Assembly (NCBI GenBank): GCA_003024785.1
Contig: PUQB01000531.1
Location: 62,001 to 126,000 of the forward strand
Direction of reading: 5' to 3'
Source: Selaginella tamariscina
Lineage: Eukaryota; Streptophyta; Lycopodiopsida; Selaginellales; Selaginellaceae
DNA: 64,000 bases
The position numbers and the translations under genes were made by a program. Positions 1 through 12,973 of the stretch are shown piece by piece. The stretch's first letter is position 1. Each line of letters opens with the position of its first letter. Below the pieces are notes generated by a model. It saw only the letters and a list, made by a program, of their open reading frames with translations. It had not been told where the DNA came from and did no database searches.

Positions 1-497
1 TGAGGAACCATATCAAGTGTTGTAACATAAGTTTATAAAGTTTAACACAACATTCAACCTGATCCTCAAGAGATCATGCATGTGCAACACTTGAAGACTT
101 AAAAACAAGTTGTGCAGTATATGGATTCACCCATGCCTCCCCTTAATGTTCCTCCATAGTCAAGTCCATATAGTAGAAGAACCATAACCACCTTTTATCC
201 TTCTTTATAGAAGGGATGATGTAAGGTCGAATTGCATATATTAATAAGATTTTAATAACCGTTGGATTGGTTTTAATTTGAACCATTACCTTTTATAATA
301 TAATACAGGGTTATAACACATTCCTATACTCCGAGGCTTTCACAAATATATTCATTCTTTGTTCCGAACTCTCACAAATAAAGATGAATAGTTATTTAAA
401 CGCATGTCTTATATTACTTAAATTATAAACGCTAAAGAAAGGGTTTGAGCCTCCGACCTTTGTTAATTTTACACTGTTTAACTTTCTAGATAGGTCT
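1..497. repeat. Inverted fragment of the SDR upstream flank
   Basis: This stretch is the reverse complement of the flank that follows each SDR gene, matching roughly 8254-8806. It reads back from the integrase side towards the SDR promoter side and stops abruptly near 497, where it joins sequence equal to about 8940. The repeat unit to the left of the window is therefore in the opposite orientation, or the edge of the array is rearranged. No gene is seen here. Confidence 0.75.
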
Positions 498-1250
498 TGT
501 CGCCCAAGTGTTTTGTAAACTCCATTTGGACCATGGAAGAATGCTCTTCAAATACCTATCCCAGCAGCAGCTCATGGCAAGTACAAAGGTAGGCCCAACT
601 TCATCGATAACACTGGGGTTTAACCATATAAGAGCTTATATGGTGAAGTACAAATGGAACTATGTACTTTAGTGACATAAACATACTGGAGAGACGTCAA
701 ATAACCATCCCAATTCAAATGTTAAAAGTTTACATACTTCACGATTAAAGTTTCGATGAGTTGCACCAAACCATTTGTTTAAGGATGATAAGCATTTGTA
801 AAAGTGTGACGTATCCCCAGTCGAAACATTAAGACATGAAATGCCTAAGCCGTAAATGCAGGACCATTAAATCCATATGCTGGAACACTATCCAATTCAG
901 GAGGAAGTGGCCAACAATAGAAGCAACCGCACTAGCAAGAGCACAAATTTCTATTCAACAAGTTAGGTATCAAATGCAATAATAATGTACTTGTTGCTAA
1001 TAGTTGACTATGGAAAGGTTCCATTAAATCAAATGCCATCAACTCAAATAAAGGAGAAACTGCAATTGACCCCAACAGTCCTTCTAAAGTATAAGGGGGT
1101 ATTGCGAGTTTGGTACCACACACAACTATGCACATACTGAATTACATCTCCTCGTAATTCTGGCCAATAAAAAAATGTGTAACTTCTCAATCACACAATG
1201 ATGTCCCATGTGCCCACCAAGAACATGAGATTCATGGTAAATGTGGAGGA
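498..1250 (-). mobile_element. Ty3/gypsy integrase fragment (fossil, second family)
   Basis: Minus-strand translation gives pieces of a gypsy integrase: a zinc-finger-like H..H..C..C segment and, in better copies, the phrase SPYKLLYGYNP typical of the integrase core end. It is broken in many places. It belongs to a different gypsy family from the longer body that follows, and the same fragment recurs in every unit. Confidence 0.65.
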
Positions 1251-4190
1251 TAGCTAATGTATGCAATGGGATGATGTTGACCAAGCACACTCATACTCTC
1301 TTAAATCAACATGCACATTCTCGGCCATTCCCTTAGCCGTCAACCCCACAATATATGTGACCTCGCTCTCTATTGCGGTCAGCTTCTGCTTCAGGGTGGC
1401 GATGGTTGCATCCCTTAACGTGGTCACTCTCCGTAGCCTCGCCTCAAACCCTGCATGTTGCTCTTGAATTGCTTAAGCTAGACCTCTAGCTCCTGAGTCC
1501 GCTCTTGCGAGCATTGCAACTCCTATTCCCTTACTGCGAGGAGTTGTGCTGTAGTTGGGTGTGCACTTCTAACTCCATGGTGGTCTGTGGTGAGCCTTGC
1601 AGGGCCTCGACCGGCCGGCATTCCTCGAAGTGGCTGAAGTGGCCTCTGATGTGGGTTTCGTCGAGGTGACGTAAGAGTAGCTTTGAGCTAGCTGGTGGAC
1701 CGGTACAGCTCTTCTTTGGTCGTTGCCAGCTCTTGTGGACCAATACAGCTCTTCTTTGGTCGTTGCCAACTCTTGGTGGACCTTCGTGAGCTTTGCCTCA
1801 CGTCGCTCGAGTTCGAAGCCAAGCTCGAAAACTTGCCATTCTCTTTCCGTTGTGGCTTGCTCATGGTCTCGTTCGAGTTGATTGTGGAGCCTCTGGAGGC
1901 TGTCGTACTTGCTCTGTAGTTGGTCTAAGCGGTTGGTTATCTGTTGGCATGCTTCTTTTGCTTGCTTCCTCCCGGTCTCCGCAACCTCCCATAGTCGAAC
2001 CCCCTTGAGAAGCTGTTTCGAATCCTTTTTGAGCTGTCTAGCGGGTTGTGAGCTCTGTTACTATAGCTTCATGTTCTACGGACACTTCATGGAGGTCCAC
2101 GTCGTTGTATACTACTACTGCCTTCTTGATTCGATCAAAGGCCTTGGATAGTTTGAGATGCGCTGTGGTGGCCCATTGCCCCTTGGCATTGTAGTGCCGA
2201 TAAGCTCCACCCAGCACGTTGCTTGTATCTCCCTTGCTACTCGGGTTGGCGGCCTGTGATGGACCGTTGGACACTCTCCGGGCTCTACGGCCCTTGTGCC
2301 AATGGTATTCTGGAGGCTTTTGAAACTACCGGTGTGGCCTCCATGGCTGGGCCTTTGATCCTTTCCCCGTGGTTCCTTTCCCCCAGCCTGCTCTGGTGGG
2401 GAGTCTTCTTTGCCTGCTTCCGTGATGACTCGAGGCTTGTCTATAAGCTGGGTATGGTGAACTCCCATGGCATGATGGCCTCTAGGCCATAGGCTAGATG
2501 GAAGGGTTGCTCTTGTTGTGGTTTTGAATGTCGTCCGGTATGCCCATAATACCGATGGTAGCATTTCCTCCCATTGCCTGGGCAGAGCTTCTTCAAGATG
2601 GTGACCAGTATCTTGTTTGTAGATTTGGCCTGTCCATTTCCCTGCGGGTAGTAGGTTGTTGACGTGCGATGCTTGATGATGAATGTGCTGACCAATTCCC
2701 AAACAGTCTCATTGATGAAGTGGCTCCCCTGGTCTAATACCAACTCCAGTGGGTAGCCTAACCTTGTTAGGATGTTTGTATAGATAAACCTTATTGTTTG
2801 CAATGTGTTGCCTCTCTGAGTGCCTTCGCCTCTACTCACTTTGTGGCATAGTTTGTTGTCCATATGATGTACCTGAAGTGTGTCGTGTGGGCCCTTGGGT
2901 TGATTGGCCCCACAAAGTCCAAGCCCCACTTCTCAAACGCCACCATTCATGTTGAGGGGTGGTACTCTATGCCTTGGCCTACCATGGATTTGCCTATCCG
3001 CTGATAGTCAATGCAGCTTCTTGCTACCTTGGTGGCATCCTGGAAGATCGTTGGCCACCAAAGGATTTTTCTGGCCATTTTGTCCCCCCTAGGTGTCCTG
3101 TCCTCAGTCCTGCATGAGTTTTGTTGACAGTCTCGGGGATTTCCCATGCCAGGGGCATTTATGGAGTATCGTCTCTTCCCAGCTTGTATAGCTGATCCTC
3201 GATTAGTTGGAACAGTAAGCACCTATGGGCGAGGCTTTGTCTATGTGTTGCTAATGTTCTTGGGGGTCTGCTTAACGATGAGGTAGCGTTGTATTGGCTG
3301 CTACCATGTTGGATGTCTACGCCGGCTGCCGACTAGGTGGTTTGTGGTGAGGTGCCTTGTTCGACAGTTGCTTCGAAGAGGTCAGTGTCGAGTATGTCGA
3401 GCAAGGTCGCGGCTTCGGGTGGTTGACCGCTCGGTATTCGGGAGAGGAGATCCAGTGATACATGCAGCTTACCTGCTTTATGGACCACAGTGAACTTGAA
3501 ACCCTGTAGGAGAAGTATCCACCGAGCCAGCTGCCCAGTGAGCTGTGGTTTGTTTACAAGGTAGAGTAATGCATGATGATCCACGATCAATATGAAGTGG
3601 TTACCTAGGAGGTAGTGGCAGAACTTAGATACTCCGTAGATGACCAGGCATTCTTTGTCAGTCACCGAGAAGTTGCATTCGGCTGGCGTCATGAGTCAGC
3701 TCCCGTATGCTATGGGTCGGAGCATCTTCCTGTCATCCTCATGGGACATGACTATACCTGCTGCCACGTGGAGCCATCTATATGCAAGTGGAACTGTCGA
3801 TTCCAATTTAGTGGGATGAAGATCACTTGATGTCCTCGAATACTGCATGTCGGTTGGTAGTCCATTCATATAGCGTTTCCTTACTGATTAATTTTGTCAT
3901 TGACTGGGCCCTATCGGCATATTGTCGGAATGTGGTCGTTGGGGACTCCGCAAGTTAGATGTGGTGCTTCTTAGGAAGCCTCGGTGGTCGCCTGGATGCT
4001 GTGGATAGCGTCCAACTCCGGGGGTCCAACCGGCAAGCCGATCTTACCTGGGGAGTACTGGAAGGTGCTGAATGGCCTTTACCCGCCCGAGGGTCCGTGT
4101 ACAGGGTGGGGAAGTTCTCGTAGGGTCTCGCTGTGGTGGTTGGCAGAGTGTGTTGCTCAGCCTAGGAGTGGGACAAGCGGGGAATCATCG
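1251..4190 (-). mobile_element. Ty3/gypsy retroelement body, unit 1 (fossil)
   Basis: Read on the minus strand this holds the end of a reverse transcriptase, an RNase H region (about 3333-3830, with LIVDHHALLYLVN-type core), an integrase (about 2440-3230) and, beyond it, a coiled-coil or gag-like region rich in K, E and Q (about 1260-2400). The order RT, RNase H, integrase marks Ty3/gypsy. The element is heavily broken and cannot encode a working polyprotein. The identity of the coiled-coil region after the integrase is unclear; it may be an extra 3' reading frame of the family or a separate element. Confidence 0.75.
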
Positions 4191-4629
4191 ATAAGAAGGT
4201 GAATAGAAGGAGTATGCATATATATATATTTATAATGCCTGCCTGAGTACAAACTATCTCCGACAGGGGAGCAAGATACAAGACACAAAGTTGACTCCAA
4301 AAAGGCCCCGACCCACTACCAGCCTTCCTGCTTATATAGTGGGTCACCTAGCGCTAGACCCTAGGTACAGGTGGTGCTTTCTTACTGGTTGCCACCCTTT
4401 GACAGAGTCCTGTCTGTCTCATTTATGCGCCTCCCTCACGCGTGCTGTCCTGCGTACCCTGGTAGTTGGTCTGGATGATTGGATCTAGCTCGGTTATGGT
4501 GCTGCCTGACATCTGTCGTCATCAGTCCGTACTTGCGATACCTTCCTTATCCAGCGCTTCGTCCCGTCGCTTGTTCGCGCCGGCTGGTAGAGCGTGAGAT
4601 GAGAGCCAGCAAACTGCTACTATTCTGTC
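4191..4629 (-). repeat. LTR-like segment of the minus-strand gypsy element
   Basis: A non-coding, higher-GC segment with a TATATAAG-type box (minus strand, near 4335) lies directly upstream of the remaining pol of the minus-strand element. Position and composition suggest part of its 5' LTR. The call rests on context only, since no matching partner LTR was found in the unit. Confidence 0.35.
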
Positions 4630-5360
4630 AATGGTGGTGGATGAATTCCAACGTCTTCAAGAGGAGAATGAGCAACTCAGGAAGGAGACGCAGGCGTTTT
4701 GTCTGCAAGTCGCAATGGTGTAGGAATTGGACAAGGAAAAGGCCGAGTTTCAGAAGTATAAGGATCAGGAAGAGGTGGAATATCAGGAGGATACTCAGGA
4801 CGTGTTGCTGTGAGGACACAGCAACGAATAAGGAGGGGGCAGTGTTAAAGGTAAAATATTAGGAGCATAGGACATCCTACTGTGGAGAGAATAAGGGTAG
4901 GAAGGTCTATAGTAAGTATGGAAGGAGGAAAATCCTTACCGAGAGAAAAAGGAAAAAGGAAAAAGTGAGTAAGGAAAAGGAGAAGGAAAAGGAAATTTCG
5001 GAAAGGAAAAGGATGACGTGGCGAGAGGAAGGGTAGTTAAGGAGTAGTTAGGGCAAGGGAGAGGGGTCTCCACAAGAAGTTCCAACAGGAGAGAGAGAGT
5101 CTTCACACTTTGTCTCTTGTATTCATGTTAGTAATGAAGGTGTGAGTGTGTGTTATGTATACTCTCAATGAATGGATCTAACAAGGCAATAGCCAAAATC
5201 CGTTCTTGCCCTTGACTTCGAAGACCAGTCATTGTGGCATTAAGAAAGGTGTTTTAATATATACCTTATGGAGAGTTTGGGTGTATCCTTTCTTAAAGGT
5301 TAGGAGAAAGGAAACCGATTAAACAGGAAAATGTGGGGTTTCCGATTTTCCTGTTTAACA
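4630..5360 (+). mobile_element. Coiled-coil tail, polypurine tract and LTR (plus-oriented element)
   Basis: On the plus strand a short coiled-coil coding tail (QRLQEENEQLRKE-type heptads, about 4630-4813) is followed by a polypurine tract, AAGGAGGGGGCAG, and then by an LTR-like block at 4843-5360. The block begins TGTTAAA and ends TTTAACA, a perfect inverted terminal pair as expected for an LTR. Its far end abuts a minus-strand gag piece, so it seems nested in an older element. Only one such LTR is present per unit. The LTR assignment is inferred from the termini and the adjacent purine tract. Confidence 0.6.
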
Positions 5361-5785
5361 GTAGCCATGAATCCTTCAAAGTCTTCCATTAATGGGTCGT
5401 CACGCTTCAGCAAAGGGGCAACCCAAGCCCGTGGAGATCCAACTAGTAGGGATGCCAAAAGGCCAACCTTTTATGCATCCGTCGAGTAGCGGCGTGGTTG
5501 CATGCGGATCAAAAGCCTGATCTGATTCAGGAAACCTTGAAAATCGGCGTGATTGCCACTGAACTTTTTCGGCATGTTGATATTCGGCTTTGAAGAAGAG
5601 TTCAATGGAGAGGAAATCATGGATGTTTAAGAGAGAGCATGTGTAGCAGCCTTGGAAGATGCATCAACAGCTGCATGCGTCGCGTTGGTGGAACCTTGTA
5701 GATCTGTGACCACTTGGCACAAAGTGGCCAGTTCATGAAGCAAAATTTGGTGCTCACATTGAAATTGCTCAAAATCGGCTATGAT
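5361..5785 (-). mobile_element. Gag-like fragment, unit 1 (fossil)
   Basis: The minus strand encodes a retrotransposon gag core (pattern LLVGSPQAWVAPLLE..DDPLMEDFE) after an N-terminal region with a short heptad stretch. It is cut at its 3' side by the plus-oriented LTR. The best preserved copy is in unit 5. Confidence 0.7.
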
Positions 5786-6574
5786 TTATGAAAGAAAGAA
5801 AAAGGAGGAAAACGAAGGAGAAGAACCAAGAAAAAAAGTAACTGAAAATCAGAGAGTTATGAAAGGAGTTACTATCAAACTGTCAAGTCACAATCCAAGA
5901 ACAAGGAGGCTTGACTCAGAAGCAAGACAAGAACTAAGAACAAGACAGGAGCAGGACAAGAATCAGGAGCAAGACAGGAGCAAGACAGGAATCAAGCACG
6001 ACAGGAATCAGGAGCACAGGAGCACGACAGGAATCAGGAGCAAGACAGGAGCAGGACAGAACCAAGAGCAAGACAAGAACTAGGAGCAAGATAAGGAAAG
6101 AACATTAAGCAAGGAGCAAGACAAGAACAAGACAAGATTAATCATAGAAAGACTGGTGTTAATAGTAACTAATTATACAACAATTAGGTTGGAGCTTTTA
6201 TGTTCACAACTCCAAGAGCTAATCTTGTCATGAGCCTAATCTAGTCATGTGCTAAAAATGGTGACCCTTATCCTGTAGGTATATCCTGTAGTATATCTTA
6301 TAAGCATATCTTGTAGGTATATCTTATAAGCATATCTTATAGGTATATCCTATAGGCATATCCTGTATTCTGTATCTGGAATCTTGCATCCTGTATCAGA
6401 TCATGACAATATCCACATGTACAACTGCATGTGCACATATTATTATTATTATTAGCATAGTGGATTTTGATACCTGCAGAATTGATTTTAATATGGACCA
6501 CTGGAGGGTTGTATATAAGTTAGAATTTTTGGTTAATATAATATACACATTTCTATAATCCGAACTCTCACAAC
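5786..6574. repeat. Leader with purine-rich and minisatellite repeats
   Basis: This stretch holds a purine-rich tract, a minisatellite built on CAGGAGCAAGACAGGAAT (about 5930-6085), a second repeat of TATCYTRTAGGTATATC type (about 6255-6365) and an ATT microsatellite. It ends in CTCTCACA at 6567-6574, which may be the edge of an old LTR because the reverse, TGTGAGAG, starts the block on the far side of the SDR gene at 8434. The long open frame through the minisatellite is not considered a gene. Confidence 0.5.
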
Positions 6575-6612
6575 ATTAAAATAAAAACAAATGCACAAAT
6601 TTATGTAGATTA

Positions 6613-7885
<1,273 letters not shown>

Positions 7886-8342
7886 CGATCTAATACATTC
7901 ACACATCACACATGAATTTAAGTTAAAAGTCCACTAAAACTGGTCAACGGTCAACCACAGTCAACAATTAATTAACATGTATAGCTACATAAGTTAAACT
8001 ATCTTATGCTTCTTTCACAGCTATTTCTACAAACTAATATATATATATAATATTTATTTATTTATTTATTTATAATTTTTAAAGTAAATCAGAATAGAAA
8101 TCATTATTAAAATGATATAACGATTCTGAAATCTAATACGGAGTTCTATATATATGATATATATAAGGAAAATAAATAGCTTGCCTTAGCTGAATCCTCA
8201 CGATAACCGAGCAACTAGTGTAAATCTGTCGATACACAAACAGAATGACGATACCTATCTAGAAAGTTAAACAGTGTAAAATTAACAAAGGTCGGAGGCT
8301 CAAACCCTTTCTTTAGCGTTTATAATTTAAGTAATATAAGAT
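7886..8342. promoter_or_regulatory. SDR copy 1 upstream region
   Basis: AT-rich DNA directly 5' of the SDR start. It is well kept among all five units, including a GGTCAACGGTCAACCACAG stretch (TTGAC/GTCAA W-box-like cores) about 50-80 bases upstream of the ATG. No clear TATA box could be singled out among many AT runs. The promoter role is inferred from position. Confidence 0.4.
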
Positions 8343-8394
8343 GTAAGGTAACCTACGTATTTACCGTAGTTATAAATACGTAGGTTACATTACA
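8343..8394. mobile_element. 52-bp hairpin insertion (mini-MITE) with AAGAT duplication
   Basis: Two 21-base arms (GTAAGGTAACCTACGTATTTA and its reverse complement, one mismatch in this copy) surround a short loop. AAGAT lies on both sides, and B-type units have a single AAGAT with no hairpin (near 16690 and 34935). This is a clean insertion with target duplication. The same hairpin is at 26594-26645 and 58863-58914. Confidence 0.8.
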
Positions 8395-8880
8395 AAGATA
8401 TATGCGTTTAAATAACTATTCATTCTTTATTTGTGAGAGTTCGGAACAAAGAATGAATATATTTGTGAAAGCTCGGAGTACAGTGTGTATAACTCTATAT
8501 TATATATAAAAGTTAATGGTCCAAATTAAAACCAATCCTACCGTTATTAAAATCTTATTAATATATGCAATTGGACCTTACACCATCCTTCTCATAGAAG
8601 AATAAAAGGTGGTTATCTACTATATGGACTTGAATATGGAGGAACATTAAGGGATGCATGGTGAATCCATATGCTGCACAACTTGTTTTTAAGTCCATTG
8701 TACGAAATGATTCAAGTGGTGCACATGCACAATCTCTTGAGGATCAGGTTGAATGTTGTTATTGAACTTTATAAATTTGTGCTGCAACACTTAATATGGT
8801 TCCTTCCATTGAGCAAAAAGACTGTTGGTCACATCACATATTGTAATCTTAGTAAAATGAATCAACACTAAATCATCCAC
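8395..8880. repeat. A-type flank with the invertible 240-bp segment
   Basis: It starts with a TGTGAGAG edge at 8434 that mirrors the CTCTCACA edge at 6574 on the other side of the SDR gene, so two old LTR ends may bracket the gene. The segment 8508-8744 lies in the opposite direction in B-type units (16797-17032 and about 35045-35278). No gene is seen. Confidence 0.6.
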
Positions 8881-9715
8881 ATTGTATTTTATAGATGAAT
8901 GTTATAAAGATTGTAGCGTTGTTGTTGTCCACTTGTATGTGGCCCAAGTGTTTTGTAAACTCCATTTGGACCATGAAAGAATGCTCTTCAAATACCTATC
9001 CCAGCAGCAGCTCATGGCAAGTACAAAGGGGCCCAACTTCATCAATAACACTGGGGTTATAACCATATAAGAGCTTATATGGTGAACTATGTACTTTAGT
9101 GACATAACATACTGGAGAAACGTCAAATAACCATCTCAATTCAAATGTTAAAAGTTTACATACTTCACAATTAAAGTTTCGATGAGTTGCACCAAACCAT
9201 TTGTTTAAGGATGATAAGCATTTATAAAAGTGTGACGTATCCCCAGCCGAAACGTTAAGACATGAAATGCCTAAGCCATAAATGCAGGACCATTAAATTC
9301 ATATGCTGGAACACTATCCAATTCAGGAGGAAGTGGCCAACAATAAAAGCAACTGCACTAGCAAGAGCACAAATTTCTATTCACAAGTTAGGTATCAAAT
9401 GCAATAATAATGTACTTGTTGCTAATAGTTGACTATGGAAAAGGTTCCATTAAATCAAATGCCATCAACTCAAATAAAGGAGAAACTGCAATTGACCCCA
9501 ACAGTCTTCTAAAGTATAAGGGGGTATTGCGAGTTTGGTACCACACACAACTATGATACTGAATTACATCTCCTCGTAATCTGGCCAATAAAAAAATGTG
9601 TAACTTCTCAATCACACAATGATGTCCCATGTGCCCACCAAGAACATGAGATTCTGGTAAATGTGGAGGATAGCTAATGTATGCAATGGGATGATGTTGA
9701 CCAAGCACACTCATA
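8881..9715 (-). mobile_element. Ty3/gypsy integrase fragment, unit 2 (fossil)
   Basis: Same second-family integrase remnant as at 498-1250. The zinc-finger part is recognisable near 9450-9660 (minus strand). Broken. Confidence 0.65.
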
Positions 9716-12700
9716 CTCTCTTAAATCAACATGCACATTCTCGGGCCATTCCCTTAGCCGTCAACCCCACAGTATATGTGACCTCGCTCTCTATTGCGGT
9801 CAGCTTCTGCTTCAGGGCGGCGATGGTCGCATCCCTTAACATGGTCACTCTCCGTAGCCTCGCCTCAAACCCTGCATGTTGCTCTTGAATCTGCTTAAGC
9901 TAGACCTCTAGCTCCTGAGTCCGCTCTTGTGAGCATTGCAACTCCTATTCCCTTACTGCGAGGAGTTGTGCCTATAGTTGGGTGTGCACTTCTAACTCCA
10001 CGATGGTCTGTGGTGAGCCTTGCAGGGCCTCGACCGGCCGGCATTCCTCGAGTGGCTGAAGTGGCCTCTGATGTGGGTTTCGTCGAGGTGGACGTAAGAG
10101 TAGCTTCGAGCTAGCTGGTGGACCGGTACAGCTCTTCTTTGGTCGTGCCAGCTCTTGGTGGACCAATACAGCTCTTCTTTGGTCGTTGCCAACTCTTGGT
10201 GGACCTTCGTGAGCTTTGCCTCGTCGCTCGAGTTTGAAGCCAAGCTCAAAAACTTGCCATTCTCTTTCCGTTGTGGCTTGCTCATGGTCTCGTTCGAGTT
10301 GATCGTGGAGCCTCTGGAGGCTGTCGTACTTGCTCTGTAGTTGGTCTAAGCGGTTGGTTATCTGTTGGCATGCTTCTTTTGCTTGCTTCCTCCCGGTCTC
10401 CGATAGTCGAACCCCCTTGAGAAGCTGTTTCGAATCCTTTTGAGCTGTCTAGCAGCGGTTGTGAGCTCTGTTACTATAGCTTCATGTTCTGCAGACACTT
10501 CATGGAGGTCCAAGTCGTTGTATACTACTACTGCCTTCTTGATTCGATCAAAGGCCTTGGATAGTTTGAGATGCGCTGTGGTGGCCCATTGCCCCTTGGC
10601 ATTGTAGTGCCGATAAGCTCCACCCAGCACGTTGCCTGTATCTCCCTTGCTACTCGGGTTGGCGGCCTGTGATGGACCGGTTGGACACTCTCTTGGGCTC
10701 TACGGCCCTTGTACCAATGGTATTCTGGAGGCTTTCGAAACTACCGGTGTGGCCTCCATGGCTGGGCCTTTGATCCTTTCCCCGTGGTTCCTTTCCCCAG
10801 CCTGCTCTGGTGGGGAGTCTTCTTTTGCCTGCTTCCGTGATGACTCTGGCACGGCCGGTTGCTTTCCTTTGTTGGTTCGATTGATGTCTGCTTGCTCTCC
10901 TCTTCCCAAGCCTCCGTGGTGTCCAAATAAATTGCGTCGGTAGGGGAATCGGGGTTCGGCTAATGATCCAGGCGAGCATCACGTTAAGGTGGCCAGTCAT
11001 GGTGAGCCTCCATTCTGTTCCCTTTGGATCCCATTTATGCCTCGAGTTAGGGTCGGGATCATATAGTGCCTGAGGCAATTCGTCTAGTCCATGACGACTC
11101 CTTCCTAGGCACTGCACAAGGCATTCGCCAGTCACATGGCGACGCGCTTCTCCATTCTTTCGTGAATATGAAAGTTGTGAGTGCTAGGAACTCGTCCACG
11201 TTGTCCCCTTCTTGTATGGAGAATTTGGACATTGCTATCTCGTCCCGGTTAGCGGAGAATCACTGGCATTTGTTGGGCTCCTCTAACTCTTCCAGGGGTA
11301 CACCGTTCTCTGGTAGACTGAACATGGCAGCCAACTGGTTCAGGTTAATGCAGAAGTACGCCGAGCCACCCAATCTAAATTGTAGATCTGCTCGCTTGGT
11401 TTTCCTTCAATTGTACCATCTGGATGAATTGATTGGCTCGCTCGATGAATTCGGGCTTCTCCACTTCTCCCCACAGGGCCTCATAGAGTCTGAGTAGCTG
11501 CATCTGTTTTCGAACCCTTTGGACATCAAATCGATTGATCAATTCCCTAAACCTGGAGAACCTGGGAGACACGAGTTCCTTGATCCTATCCTGGCCCTCG
11601 TACAACACCTGAACCTGCTAGATGGCCACCAACTTGTTCTGCTTGGTCCACTCCATCCTCTTGATGCTGGGGAGTAGTCAGACTATCCTACGGGGGTGAG
11701 CGTGTCCTCGTTCACCCATGTTGTCCCTATTAGGATGGTGCGAACGTGGTGGCCTACCTCATCTGATACAAAATGCGTCTACCCATGCGCCATAACAAGG
11801 TATTAATGGTGCCGCCTACCATTATTACCCAGTTTTACATGCTCACGTGTGTGGTCCACCCAGGTGGATCATGTGACCTTGTGAGTTGGCCACACATGCA
11901 AACTAGGATACTGGCTCCCCCATTGGGTGCCCCTTCCTTCCTCTTTAACGCCGCTACTTTGGTCGCTCCTTTTCCCCGATGGGCCGTGGGGTTCACCTTC
12001 TTTACACGATTCTCTTGAGCGGGAATTTTGCCGGGTGGATGTACGGCTTGAAGTGATTGCCGTTAACCTTCGGTTGTAACGGCTGCCTGTTGGCCCAGTT
12101 GAACTGTACCATTGTTGAAGATTTCCAGTACCTCATATGGTCCTTTGAACTTGCCCTTTCAGAATATTTACGGCTTCTTGTACCACCATACCCACTAGCT
12201 TGGTGCATAATCTTAAAGTTTCTTTTTTTGTTCTTTGCTTGTTTGGTCTACTATTGGCGGTTCTTTCTCGTCAGCTACGCCAAGAATTGCACCTCGTCCA
12301 GTTGTTCCGGTTGCTCCAGTCTTTTCCGTGTATCCATCAGTTCGTCCGTGATCCTGTGGTCTAGGCTTGTCTATAAGCTGGGTATGGTGAACTCCCATGG
12401 CATGATGGCCTCTAGGCCATAGGCTAGATGGAAGGGTGTTGCTCCTGTTGTGGTTTTGAATGTCGTCCGGTATGCCCATAATACCGATGGTAGCATTTCT
12501 CCCATTGCCTGGCAGAGCTTCTTCAAGATGGTGACCAGTATCTTGTTTGTAGATTCGGCCTGTCCATTTCCCTACGGGTAGTAGGTTGTTGATGTGCGAT
12601 GCTTGATGATGAATGTGCTGACCAATTCCCAAACAGTCTCATTGATGAAGTGGCTCCCCTGGTCTAATACCAACTCCAGTGGGTAGCCGAACCTTGTTAG

Positions 12701-12973
12701 GATGTTTGTATAGATAAACCTTGTTGTTTGCAATGCCGTTGCCTCTCTGAGTGCCTTCGCCTCTACTCACTTTGTGGCATAGTTTGTTGTCCATATGATG
12801 TACCTGAAGTGTGTCGTGTGGGCCCTTGGGTTGATTGGCCCCACAAAGTCCAAGCCCCACTTCTCAAACCACCATTCATGTTGAGGGGTGGTACTCTATG
12901 CCTTGGCCTACCATGGATTTGCCTATCCGCTGATAGTCAATGCAGCTTCTTGCTACCTTGGTGGCATCCTGGA
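9716..12973 (-). mobile_element. Ty3/gypsy retroelement body, unit 2 (fossil, short form)
   Basis: Minus-strand remains of integrase (about 12440-12930) with its C-terminal GTVQL/VNGNHFKPY-type end (about 12000-12150), then a long coiled-coil and gag-like region (about 9750-11690). This is the shorter of the two body forms. It follows SDR copies of A type and is broken in many places. Confidence 0.7.

Noticed and set aside
5781-6083. Open frame with QEQDRN repeats (also at 14151, 24002, 32413 and 56438)
   Set aside because: It is a translation of the purine minisatellite in the retroelement leader; repeat number and frame vary between units.
10632-11497. Plus-strand open frames across the gypsy bodies (also near 12057, 22425 and 29324)
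   Set aside because: They lie antisense to recognisable retroelement coding sequence, change between units and show no known domain.
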